A program made the translations under genes and the position numbers. Source: Lotus japonicus (lineage: Eukaryota; Streptophyta; Magnoliopsida; Fabales; Fabaceae). From it: 64,000 nucleotides of DNA. How positions within the stretch are numbered: position 1 is the first letter of the stretch; each line of letters begins with the position of its first letter. The DNA lies in the NCBI RefSeq assembly GCF_012489685.1, contig NC_080043.1, positions 9,922,501-9,986,500 on the forward strand, written 5' to 3'. Positions 11,363 to 21,237 of the stretch are shown in pieces. The notes under the pieces were generated by a model that was given only the letters and a program-made list of their open reading frames with translations, did not search any database and was not told the origin of the DNA.

Positions 11363-14236
11363 ATGGTGCTCAGCTATGATGTATTATCATCCATCCTCTC
11401 CGCACAACGTGATCCCAGATCCATCTTCTACACCCATTCTTCACCTTCCAGCCCCGCCATCAATGGTGAATTTTCAGGATCAATATCTGCAGATCCGTGG
11501 TTCCTGGATGAAGTATCATACCAGTACACCCAGCCACCTACAATCCCACCACAACCCCCACCCGTTCACCACTACCAACATCATTTTCTCCAACATGAGC
11601 CAGGTCCTTTCTCCCATTCTCAACAATCATATTACCCACAACCTCCTCCCACTCATTTTGCCCAGCAGATTCCATGTTCACCACCCACCTCTTCACCCAA
11701 GTTGAAACTCATCAAGTTCTCTGGATCGGATCCGAATTTTTGGCTGATGAACACAGAGTTGTATTTCCTACAGCACCCATGGCCACTGGAAACTCGGTTT
11801 GATTTTATTGCCCTGCATCTAGAGGGATTTGCTCTTACATGGTTCCAACTGTGGCGCCACCAGCTTGACTCATGGGAAAAATTCCGAGAAGTGTTCAAAT
11901 TTCAGTTTATAACATGCAGATTTGCGCAAACTGGAGCCAGCAGATCTGAGAAGTCTTCTACGGTGTCCAACAACTTACAACCAAGGACAGCTCAGGCAGT
12001 GGAATCCAATTGTACAACAATGGAGAAACCTCAGTTTGAGACTTCAACAATAGTGGAAACCCTATTCAGATCTCAAGAACTTGCTATACCAGAAATTGGT
12101 TTGCACAGTGAAACTACAATGGGGGTAGGATCTGAATCCAGGTCCGAAGAAATCTTGGAGGATGAACCTGAATATGTTCCCAACACTAAGGAACAAGTAG
12201 AGCCTGCACAAGTGGATGAGAAGGATTCTTCCCACCGAGTTGATACCTGCTTGGTAGCAACAAAGGAAGTGTTTCAAGTGAATTCTTTCAATAGCGCAAG
12301 TCAGGCTGAGAGGGTCCCTAGTGTGACTCAGGTGATTTCTAAACCTCTACTCATTGCACCCAACCTGTTTGAGAAAATGCTTGTGACAAGGAATAAGAAG
12401 ATATGTGTTGCTAATACTTTTGAAAAACTGTTAGTGACATACACCAAGCAATATCTAGACTGGCATAGAATGAGACCTGTGAATTTGACATCAGAAATTG
12501 CACTGTCATCATTAGATGTACCTGGTATGAAACTGTTTGATCCTGGCATTGTTCAAGTGATTGGAATTTTAACTCTGATATTTGATCAACATGACTATGA
12601 TGCTATCTCAAGATATGCTACAAGAGATTTAATTTTGCACTACTCTGCCTTTCACGGTCTGCCCAATACTTATCCTATACAAGCCACACCTGTGGGAAAT
12701 CAGTCACAATTCAAAAGTTGGGAAGACTTCAAAAGTGCTTTTAAAGTGCACTTTTGTACATCTTATAAAGCCCAGTTTTCAGAACTTTCAACATCAATTA
12801 CGACAGCTGGCCTTGAGGGAGTGCACAATGTGGATTTTTCTATCGCGCATATGGATGAACCAGACACAGAGTCTATGAATTCCTCTGAACAGTGTATAGG
12901 AGATTCATGTTTGAGTTTCCTAGGTTATGTTATAGCAGCCTCTATCATTCAGAAAGCTACTATTTCTGTGGAAGATCATTACTACTCTACTTTATCTACT
13001 TCAGTCCTGAGTCTTCAAGCATCGCACCAGAGATCCTGCTTTGTCACGACTGCAAGAGCTCTTTTGGTCATGACCTCCTTCTGTCACTCCTCAGATGGTA
13101 CTCCTCCCAAAATACAAACCATTAGGGACTCAGTGAGTATGGGAAACTGCAACAAGATACAAGAAGCTGTTATGTATCCGTTTACAAGTCAAAATTCAAA
13201 GCTAGATACAGCAGCAAAGTCCTATGCTACTATTGCTCATGCTTGGCAGCAATATGAATCTCACCATGTACTGGATATTGAATCTGCTTTTCTTATTGGT
13301 GTCTTTGCTGGAGCTGAGCTATCTGTCAGGTGCCTTTCTGCTGCACATGCACTATCAATTTCTTCCAGCCCCTTTTCCCCAACCTACATGACTGATACTC
13401 ATCTTGGTATATACACCATTAAAAACTATGTGGGCATGGGACAAAGAAACACAGTTAACACTACAACAATGGGTTCCTTCAATCATACGGTGGCAACATA
13501 CACTGGACAGAAATCCTTGCTATATTTTAAAAATGTTATGTTTAAACCTTGTTTTCCTGTTGCAGAGTGCCAATCCACATCTTGGGTTTCTTATAAGATT
13601 GCCCTTGATCCTAAGACTTCACACAATCTGTTTGTCAAAATGCCTAATCCAATAAGTGCGGCTGTATGTGATGGTTCACCTGAGCCACTTGATATCATGG
13701 TGCTTAAATCTGACCAAGTTGCTATTCACACACATGACCTCCATGTATTAAATCCTATAATATATGATCCTGACATCTTTTCCTTAGGACAGTTTGGCCT
13801 AGCCCACCTATATTTCTTGATCATGGATTATTATTTTGATGGGTCATTGGGACCTTCTTCACTACAGCTCCTTCTCCAACAAAGCTTACTAGCGTGGCAT
13901 TGGGTCAACAAATGTATGGTCTTTATGTGGCAATGTCACTCTACTGGTGTTAGTTTCTTATGGCATAGCATTGTTGTGGACAAGACCATTATAGCACCTT
14001 TAGCAATAGGGCGTGGCATTGATTCTTGTTTCTCTGAGCCCCTTCTCAAAATTCATGGAATGGAATTTGACAAGACATGTTTAGTTTGCTTCAGGCCAGA
14101 GTTCATTTCACGGACCTTGTACTCTTTTCATGGACTTTGCTCACATAGCACTACACTTCTTGAGTGGATTCTTATTATTGCTTGGATAGTCTATTTCTCA
14201 TCCTTGAGGACAAGGATGTTTTCAAGGGGATGGTAA
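11363..14236 (+). CDS. Gag-like protein of the LTR element (957 residues)
   Basis: The ATG at 11363 is the first true start; the frame is open from 11324. After a proline/glutamine/histidine-rich head (residues about 50-110) comes a Retrotrans_gag-like domain (about 113-180) with LKLIKFSGSDPNFW and a Trp-rich HLEGFALTWFQLW stretch, ending in SWEKFREVFKFQF. A second similar tail (SWEDFKSAFKVHF) recurs near residue 452. The other roughly 500 residues match nothing I recognise. There is no CCHC zinc knuckle and no protease DTG/DSG or reverse-transcriptase YVDD motif. The stop lies about 20 bp inside the 3' LTR. A frame this long without pol suggests it was kept under selection until recently. 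Confidence 0.75.
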   Translation: MVLSYDVLSSILSAQRDPRSIFYTHSSPSSPAINGEFSGSISADPWFLDEVSYQYTQPPTIPPQPPPVHHYQHHFLQHEPGPFSHSQQSYYPQPPPTHFAQQIPCSPPTSSPKLKLIKFSGSDPNFWLMNTELYFLQHPWPLETRFDFIALHLEGFALTWFQLWRHQLDSWEKFREVFKFQFITCRFAQTGASRSEKSSTVSNNLQPRTAQAVESNCTTMEKPQFETSTIVETLFRSQELAIPEIGLHSETTMGVGSESRSEEILEDEPEYVPNTKEQVEPAQVDEKDSSHRVDTCLVATKEVFQVNSFNSASQAERVPSVTQVISKPLLIAPNLFEKMLVTRNKKICVANTFEKLLVTYTKQYLDWHRMRPVNLTSEIALSSLDVPGMKLFDPGIVQVIGILTLIFDQHDYDAISRYATRDLILHYSAFHGLPNTYPIQATPVGNQSQFKSWEDFKSAFKVHFCTSYKAQFSELSTSITTAGLEGVHNVDFSIAHMDEPDTESMNSSEQCIGDSCLSFLGYVIAASIIQKATISVEDHYYSTLSTSVLSLQASHQRSCFVTTARALLVMTSFCHSSDGTPPKIQTIRDSVSMGNCNKIQEAVMYPFTSQNSKLDTAAKSYATIAHAWQQYESHHVLDIESAFLIGVFAGAELSVRCLSAAHALSISSSPFSPTYMTDTHLGIYTIKNYVGMGQRNTVNTTTMGSFNHTVATYTGQKSLLYFKNVMFKPCFPVAECQSTSWVSYKIALDPKTSHNLFVKMPNPISAAVCDGSPEPLDIMVLKSDQVAIHTHDLHVLNPIIYDPDIFSLGQFGLAHLYFLIMDYYFDGSLGPSSLQLLLQQSLLAWHWVNKCMVFMWQCHSTGVSFLWHSIVVDKTIIAPLAIGRGIDSCFSEPLLKIHGMEFDKTCLVCFRPEFISRTLYSFHGLCSHSTTLLEWILIIAWIVYFSSLRTRMFSRGW

Positions 14237-14539
14237 TGGTAGAGGGTTGCATGCTTAATGGGCCTCAAGTTACAATGTCAATTATAATTAGTTAATATTG
14301 TTTCTATGTTTATTTCTAGTTTGTCATTTAGATCCATGTTCTAGAATATTCTATTACTTAGAATTGTGCCACATGTAAGGTCACTATTAATTCCTTAGAG
14401 TAGACAATTAGTATAAGTTGTATTGCCTTCCTTATAAAATGATAAGAAGAATATTGGCAAAAGCCTCTTTTATTTTATTTTCTTAATTTCCTTTAATTTT
14501 CTTTCTTTGATTCTGCTTGGTAGAGAAAACTCTCTACCA
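14217..14539 (+). repeat. 3' LTR of the gag-only element
   Basis: Begins TGTTTTCAAGGGG and ends CTCTCTACCA, followed by the duplicated ccaac. It is near-identical to the 5' LTR apart from its first bases. The gag ORF ends inside it. Confidence 0.85.
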
Positions 14540-14742
14540 CCAACTCCACAGTGTTCAAAACGTTGCTCAAAGGGTGCATGACACAAAGGTTCATCAAGGT
14601 GACTGGCATGACATCGGTTCTGTTAAGATCTGGACTATTACTATCGGTATGTATTATGTACTTGTACGTGCTTCTATTTATTTTATGGAGCCTTTAATTC
14701 TCACTCTGGATATTTGTTTAATGTATGCACTACATCCATATA

Positions 14743-15197
14743 AGTTGCGGATCCAGGACCCGAGGTCAGGAGTTCAAATTTTTCAAATGAACACATCGGT
14801 AAAAATATATATACTTAAAAATCAGAGTTTTTTTTTATGCAAATAGGTGCAAAACTTGGTCTACTATAAAATTTTTAGGGGCTTCAAAAAAAAATTATAC
14901 AAGGAGTTAAGTGTAATTTTATTTTCAAGGGCTCATCTGAACCCCCCAGGACCCGAGGTCAAGAGTTCAAATTTTTCAAATGAACACATCGGTAAAAATA
15001 TATATAATTCAAAATCAGAATTTTTTTGTGCAAATAGGTGAGTCTTTAGTGCAAATAGGTGCAAAACTTGGTCTACTAGTATAATTTAAAATTTTAAGGG
15101 GCTTCAAAAAAAATTTTACAAGGAGTTAAGTGTATTTTTTTTTCCAGGGCTCATCTGATCCCGCCCCCCTCTCTCACAAGGGCTGGATCCGCCCCTG
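14743..15197. mobile_element. hAT non-autonomous element in the intron of MLP copy 1
   Basis: A 455-bp insert between tccatata (14735-14742) and tccgtata (15198-15205), 7 of 8 bases matching. The right end complements to CAGGGGCGGATCCAGCCC and the left end reads AGTTGCGGATCCAGGACC. MLP copy 2 keeps the matching unoccupied site (ACATCCGCATAGCC near 19935), which confirms the insertion. Inside, a block starting AGGACCCGAGGTCA recurs about 190 bp later (14755 and 14949), an internal tandem duplication. Confidence 0.9.
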
Positions 15198-15693
15198 TCC
15201 GTATAGCGAATATTGAAAAGACACTAGAAGTGATCAGAAATGAAGAGAAGAGAAGTGAATAACTATAACATATGACTAAAATAAATAAATAGGGAGAAAA
15301 TATGATGTTTAGACTGTTTGAATGTCGAAACATCATAATGAATTAATTTATGTAAATCTAAGCGTGTCAGTATATTTCTCATAATCAGTTATTTTTATAT
15401 ATATTCTAAATGCTTATGAAACTGCAGATGGAAAAGTAGAAACATGTAAGGAGAACATTGAAGTTATTGATGAGCAGAGTAAGTTAATAACATTCAACGT
15501 ATTCGATGGCGAGATAAGTAAGAAATATAAGACCTTCAAGATCACCCTACAAGTGATTGATGTGGAGAATGCTGGTGGCGTTGTTAAATGGACTTTGGAG
15601 TATGAGAAGCTCACCACCATATGGATACTTGGACTTTGTAACTGAGACTGCAAAGGATCTTGAATTCTTGATGCTCATCTTCTAAAGGCTTAG

Positions 15694-16985
15694 CGTTGTG
15701 CACAATAAATAAAATAGATAAATAAAAGAGTGTGACTATGGCATGATGATAAGCTCTTGACAATGATAACATTATCTAAAATATTGGTGTGAACTATGAT
15801 TACTAAAGAATAAAGTTTTATTCTTCTTCCTCTGCTGATCATTTCCTTGTACTGAGTGAATTAGAGAAGAAGTCAATCAATGTATTGTAAGCGAATCCAT
15901 TCTTGTCAATATATTCATATGATTTTAAGTTTGATTAGCCTAATTCTCACTTGAAGCATTTTTAAAATATTTAACATATAATAAATTTATTGAATTTCAA
16001 CCGTAGTACTAGTACCATAGGTATGCATCATGCTTCTGTTTAAGCAAATGAAAAGTTTTGGTCAATTTTTTTCATTTCAAAATAATCCTTATTCTTATTA
16101 ATACATTGTTATATGATTTAAAGTTTGATTAGTCTTATAATCCTCACTTGACAGGAAAAAAATTCTCAATATTAAAATTTTGTGATTTTGAGATCAAAGT
16201 TAAACATGAATATACCAACAGAAATTTCTATTTCATTACATTGTTAATTAAATTAATTAAGTTGATCGATGACATCATCATAAATATGAAGTTGCTATGG
16301 TAATGATGATAAATCTATAAGGTGAAGACCCAGGGCATTTGTCTTATTGTAAACACCCAAGACACATGTGCCTTTTCAGATCAATTTAGGTTTTATAAGC
16401 AATGACAACCAAAAAAGTTCTATGACAACGAATAGCGGCATACTGGCTATACAGTGGCTTCGGCCATAAATCCACCCAGCAACTCATCGTGAATAGAGTT
16501 GGAAGAAGCACCAGATCTGCCGCTGACACCAAAGTTGCAGAAAGGCGGAGGAGAAGAAACGACATTCAACACTTCAAAAGCTCCAGTCCTAAACAAACCC
16601 AAAAACACGTCGCAGGAAGCATCAAGAAGGGAGGAGGCATTGATGAAGAGAAGAACACGCAAACCATGAAAAAACGAGAAGACCACCGCCACGCACCCAA
16701 GAACAAGCCGTCCAGATCTACCGCCGCACATACACTTAGAGAACCACCGCTGTCACTTCTCGGCGGAGACCCGTGAACACGCCAACCACCACCGAACCCA
16801 TCGAAAGCCAGACCCGAACGAGCTACAGCCTCAGCAAATTAATATAAAAATGCATTATACGAGACCTACATGCATTAAAAATGACATAAATACTCGAATT
16901 AATTAATGAAACTATATGCGAAATAACTAAAAATAGCCTTGAACTCGGGTCATCAATGTTCAACCTTGATTCGAGTGTGATTTCA
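15694..16985. other. Intergenic region after MLP copy 1
   Basis: The first about 270 bp are the MLP 3' UTR and flank, shared with copy 2 (AATAAAG-type signal near 15810; shared until about 15965). From 16440 to 16830 is a GC-rich patch with open frames on both strands (16489-16776 plus; 16447-16731 minus) that look low-complexity and match nothing I know. It may be a captured fragment. The rest is AT-rich and featureless. Confidence 0.5.
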
Positions 16986-17353
16986 TGGTGCTCAAAGAAG
17001 CATGACACAACGGCGCCGCAATCTTCACCTGAAGTTGAATATTTTAATAGGAGCGAACACTTTGGTTGAGAAGAATATTAGAAGATATTGGAAAGAAGCA
17101 AGGAAAGTCTCCAGCTTCATTGTAACTACAAATCAGTCATCCTCATGGCCAAGAGTCTTGTTTACATCGTCTAACCTAACATATTAACGTGAAGCATCAC
17201 TTCATTCGAACTGTAATATTTGAAGAAGATGTGCATTTGGTTTTCTGCAATTCACAAGAGCAACTAGCCGATATTTTCACTAAAGCATTATCGAGTGAAA
17301 GATTTCAGCAACTTAGAGAAGTAATGAGAGTTCAAAAACAACACGTACATTAA
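16986..17353 (+). pseudogene. Decayed Ty1/copia RNase H fragment
   Basis: In a broken frame one can read the copia RNase H motif WCSKKHDTTAPQSS, then after stops and frameshifts a continuous C-terminal tail with HHFIRT, LVFCNSQEQLADIFTKAL and a stop at 17351-17353. This is the end of a pol gene. Upstream pol is missing. It is dead. Confidence 0.8.
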
Positions 17354-17362
17354 GAGAAAGTA

Positions 17363-17700
17363 TGTTGAGTAATGTGCTGAATTAATACTTAGAGGAGTAT
17401 AACGGCTATTAGTAGAGAATTATATGTGTGGTTATGTTTAGTAGAAACATTTAGTGCTTACTGGAGTGAAAAAGTAAGCATTAAGCAACTAGTGGTGACT
17501 CTTTGTTAATTTTGTACCAGTCACTCTTCATGCTATACGTAATTGTGTATGAAATGCAGAAAAAATAAGGAAAATACAAAAAAATTCAGCCGCCAAACAC
17601 TTTCTCTTACTCTACTCTGATAGTGTGATTTCTGTTAAGTTACGTAGTAAATATAGCTTATCCTATTTTTTTTATCTGTTACTCTCTATTTCCAACTTTG
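17363..17700 (+). repeat. Probable 3' LTR remnant of the decayed copia element
   Basis: It starts TGTTGAGTAATG ten bases after the pol stop, preceded by a short purine stretch (aagagaaagta), as expected for a 3' LTR. The right boundary is uncertain and no partner LTR is visible. Confidence 0.4.
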
Positions 17701-18519
17701 AATACCACCAAAAAAAAATTGTAACAAAAAAACCCACGTGAAAAACGTGCCATAAGCCAGTTCTACAATATCTTCCTTTTAAGTCTGGTCATTAATAATT
17801 ATAAATCAATGTTTTCAATCACTTTCAATCTGTCTCCCTCTTCGAATTCTATCCAGATATCAATTTTACTAGTTTTACTCAAGTCTCAACCCTAAAAACA
17901 AAAACTAACAAAAAAAATAGAATACCCCTCTAAACTCGCAGAGTAGGAGTACCTGCTTTCATTTCATGTGCTACAACACTTCTATCACATATGTGAAATG
18001 GTAGATGAATCAAAACGAATTCATAGCCCTCTGTATTGCCTTGCTTTCATTGGAAAATTTCAAAAATTATTACTTATTAAACACTGGAGCCCACTATGTA
18101 TGATTGTTAGGAGTGATGTGATGTTGAAATAACTCTCTCGTTTAATTCGTGGTGGATGATTATGTAGCATCACTCTTCACATATACTAGCTTAACTAAGG
18201 CATGATCAAGTGGCTCTGCGTGCGCCATGTAAATTTTCATCAATTCAAGGTCTATTTCTAAATTTTCAATTAATACCAGTTAGCAGGATATGTAATCAAT
18301 ATTGTTGAATGATTGGAACTTGGAAGAATTGAATCCCAACAGCTGTTCACGATCAAACCTAACCTAAGCTTCTCTATCTAAACTCCAATATTACCAAACA
18401 TTTATTTTGTACAAAAAAATGTTGTTCATGTGGGGTACACTAAGTAAGCTATTGTCTATTTAAATGTCCAATAAGGTTCCATGATCACTTACTACTTCAT
18501 CTCTTCTCTTTGTTAAAAG
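17701..18519. other. Intergenic and upstream region of MLP copy 2
   Basis: From about 18049 the sequence parallels the region upstream of copy 1 (from 10438), including 'ggaaaatttcaaaaatta' and a TATA-like 'attgtctatttaaatg' about 60 bp before the ATG in both copies (near 18451 and 10842). This marks the left edge of the tandem duplication and the likely core promoter. 17701-18048 holds nothing recognised. Confidence 0.55.
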
Positions 18520-20445
18520 ATGGTTTTAACAGGTAAAGTTGTCCATGAATTTGGTATTCAAAGTCCTTCTGACAAGTTCTTCAAAGTTTACACCACCCAA
18601 CTCCACAGTGTTCAAAACGTTGCTCAAAGGGTGCATGAGACAAAGGTTCATGAAGGTGACTGGCATGACATTGGTTCTGTTAAGATCTGGACTATTACTA
18701 TCGGTATGTACTCGCGCTACTATTTATTTTATGTAGACATCCAACAAACACTTAATCACCTCATTTTTCTTTCTATCTATTTTTTCTATCTTGTATCACA
18801 TTAATTACTTGTCTCTAGGGAGCATATCATGTGAGAGGAGTGTGTTATTATGAGAGATGAGAGGACCCAATATTGATCGTTGGATTTAAATCGACGGCTG
18901 AAATGCAGTCTCCCTTAAATGTTTCACGTGACACTTCTTTTTCGTGGTATTTCCAAATCCCACGCGCACCTGTCAATTTTCTGAGTATCTGATCCTCCCT
19001 GCTCCGTTCGATCTTATTTTGGCGAGCACCATCAACCTCGCCGCCGTCGCCGTCAATGGCTTCTGTGTGAACCGCCGCCGCGCCGTCACAAGCTCCACTC
19101 TTGCGTAACAGCACTGCCACCGCGAGCTCTGCATCACGCCGTCGCAGCAACTCTCTCCGTCACTGGTCGCAGCTCTCCATGACCCACCGGAGTCGATGCC
19201 GGCTAGGCAGCCTCCTGTGCACGGCACGAAAGCTTCTCCCCTATTCTTCGTTTGACCGCTGCGTTTCTCACACACAGAAAAGCAGCATCACCACTGTTCT
19301 GTTCTCCTTTCAGATCTGCGTTTTTGGTTCTTCCTATTCTCATCGCCATCATCGTATTCCCTGTTTTTTCCATGAATTAGTCATGCCATGGGTGAATAGG
19401 CTTGAGGCTTGTATTTCCTACCATCAATTGTTGCAAGCACAGAGCAAAACCCCAAGTGAAAATGGTGATCATTTTAAATTGCAAAAAACCCAAAATCAGT
19501 AGCAGCATGAGGATATTGGACGGAGAGAATGATTGAATATTGGTTTCATGCTGGGTAAGTGTTGAAATTGCATCTTGATACACAAAATTGAAAAAGGAAA
19601 GAGAAGGCATCCAACAGGAATACAAGATATAGAATCGGTGGCAATGGTAGAAGGAAGAGAAACCAGAACCAATAAAACGCACAGGCACAGCAGAGAAGAC
19701 GAACGGTGGGTGTGGTTCACGCGCAAGAAGAAGGAGTGGAATTTGTAAGATAAACATTAAAAAGAGTCACGTGGATTTTCTAGACTGGAATTGATCCTAA
19801 CCGTTTATCAAGATCAAAGGGTTATTATTGGGTCCTCTCACCTCTCACAATAACACACTCCTCTCACCTGATATGCTCCCCTTGTCTCTATTCTCTTCCT
19901 TTAATTCTCACTTTGGGTGTCTTAACGTATGCACTACATCCGCATAGCCAATATTGAAATAACACCCAAAGTGAGAAATTAAGAGAAAAGAAGTCATAAC
20001 TATGACATATGAATAGAAGAAATAGATAGAAAATTTGATGTTTAGACTGTTTGTACGTCGAAATATCATAATGAATTAAATTTATATAAATCTAAGCGTG
20101 TCAGTATATTTCTCATGATCTATTATTTTTATAGTATTTTATATATATATACTAAATGCTTGTGAAACTGCAGATGGTAAAGTAGAAACATGTAAGGAGA
20201 ACATTGAAGTTATTGATGAGCAGAGTAAGTTAATAACATTCAATGTATTCGATGGCGAGGTAAGTAAGAAATATAAGACCTTCAAGTTCACCCTACAAGT
20301 GATTGATGTGGAGAATGCTGGTGGCGTTCTTAAATTGACTTTGGAGTATGAGAAGCTCAGTGAAGATATTACACCACCATATGGATACTTGGACTTTGTA
20401 ACTGAGGCTGCAAAGGATGTTGATGCTCATCTTCTAAAGGCTTAG
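18520..20445 (+). CDS. MLP-like (Bet v 1 superfamily) protein, copy 2, intact
   Basis: Two exons, 18520-18703 and 20174-20445, join in phase 1 through a G|GTATGT donor and a CTGCAG acceptor, giving 151 residues, the usual length of the major-latex-protein branch. The protein begins MVLTGKVVHEFGIQSPSDKF and continues through the HDIGSVKIWTITID and PPYGYLDFVTEAAKDVDAHL stretches typical of MLP28/34/43-type proteins. These are small cytosolic proteins with a hydrophobic cavity, linked to stress and defence; the ligand here is unknown. The intron position is the conserved Bet v 1 site. The intron carries a 1.06-kb MULE-like element, and a young copia element sits 74 bp past the stop, separating the coding region from most of its original 3' UTR. 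Confidence 0.9.
18818..19880. mobile_element. MULE-like element (possible Pack-MULE) in the intron of MLP copy 2
   Basis: A 1,063-bp insert with about 57-bp terminal inverted repeats (GGGAGCATATCA at the left; complement of the right end GGGAGCATATCA) and a perfect 10-bp duplication, cttgtctcta (18808-18817 and 19881-19890). The interior is GC-rich (CCGCCGTCGCCGTC near 19038) and unlike its surroundings, with overlapping frames on both strands (19101-19502 plus; 18973-19275 minus). That pattern is typical of captured gene pieces, but I do not recognise the source. Confidence 0.8.
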
Positions 20446-20519
20446 CGTTGTGCACATGCAAGAAATAAAATAAATAAATAAAAGAGTGTGACTATGGCAT
20501 GATGATAAGCACTTGATAA

Positions 20520-20657
20520 TGATAGAATAGGATATTATTTATTCTCTTTGTAATTACGCCTGTAATTAAGGTTTCATATTTATTGTTAGTCAACTAGGTA
20601 AGTTGTATATATAGGGTATTTCATTATCAATAACAGTCACGGAATTGATTTCCTTCA
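20520..20657 (+). repeat. 5' LTR of the copia element
   Basis: 138 bp, TGATAGAATAGG to TTTCCTTCA. Carries a TATA-like 'gtatatatagggtatttc' near 20605, a plausible start point for its transcript. Confidence 0.95.
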
Positions 20658-21237
20658 TGGTATCATTGAGCAGGTTCAGATTCTCTTTTCTGACCTAATT
20701 TGTTTTTTTTTTCCTTCCTTCTGTTATTTTCCTTGCTACTTCCGCCCCTCTTTGTCCTTCTCTTTGCCCAAGCCGCCGCCGCCCCACTCCTTCAATAGTG
20801 TTGCCGCCGCCGCTCCAACCTCCAGCCGCCGCGTCTACCGTCGCGCCGCCGCTCCGTCGTTGCTCTCTCTCGCAACAACCGCTGTGCACGTGTGCTTCCC
20901 GTGCCATTCCACAGCCACGATCCGCGTTTTTCCTTCTTGGAACGTCGATCCCGCCGCGCCACGCCGCCGCCCGCGCCTCCTAGCCACGCCGCCGCCTGCA
21001 CCTCCGTGTCGCACGCCGCCCCTGGACAAGGAGCCCGTCACAGCATCACCTTCATCTTGCTGTGCAACAACCCGTTTCCCACATCCAGATCCGACCCGTT
21101 TTGCATTAAAGCAAAACCGGTCCGACCGGCCCGGTCCAACCCGGTCTGCCAGTGAACCCAGCCAGCGGTTCACCCAGGAATCTTAAAAAAAAAAAAAAAA
21201 AAAATTTAAATTCCATTACATTTATTTTGCAGATTCC

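Larger units (their letters stand above)
10994..14539 (+). mobile_element. Gag-only non-autonomous LTR retrotransposon
   Basis: A 3,546-bp element inserted in exon 1 of MLP copy 1 with a 5-bp duplication, ccaac (10989-10993 and 14540-14544). It has LTRs of about 325 bp, a tRNA-primer-like site after the left LTR (tggtgctttcatc, from 11325) and a purine tract (caagggga) near the 3' LTR. Its only ORF encodes a gag-like protein. There is no protease, reverse transcriptase or integrase, so it must have depended on another element. Two differences in about 310 aligned LTR bases imply a recent insertion. Confidence 0.9.
10913..15693 (+). pseudogene. MLP/Bet v 1-like gene, copy 1, broken
   Basis: This is the left copy of a tandem MLP duplication. 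Exon 1 is split by an LTR retrotransposon (10913-10993 and 14545-14646), and exon 2 is 15428-15693. Against copy 2 it has a 1-bp loss before the insertion (AAAGTTACACC versus AAAGTTTACACC), a 14-bp deletion in exon 2 just after the codons for EKL, and altered sequence near the end (GATCTTGAATTCTTGATGC). Each break shifts the frame. The family fold binds hydrophobic ligands, but no product is expected here. The intron also carries a hAT element. Promoter and 3' UTR remain closely similar to copy 2, so the duplication is not ancient. Confidence 0.9.

Noticed and set aside
16447..16776. Overlapping ORFs in a GC-rich patch
   Set aside because: Low-complexity basic or hydrophobic frames on both strands, no start context or family match; kept only as an intergenic note.
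20752..21186. Alanine/proline-rich ORFs in the GC-rich leader of the copia element
   Set aside because: They lie in the untranslated leader, run in several frames and on both strands, and reflect GCC repeats instead of a gene.
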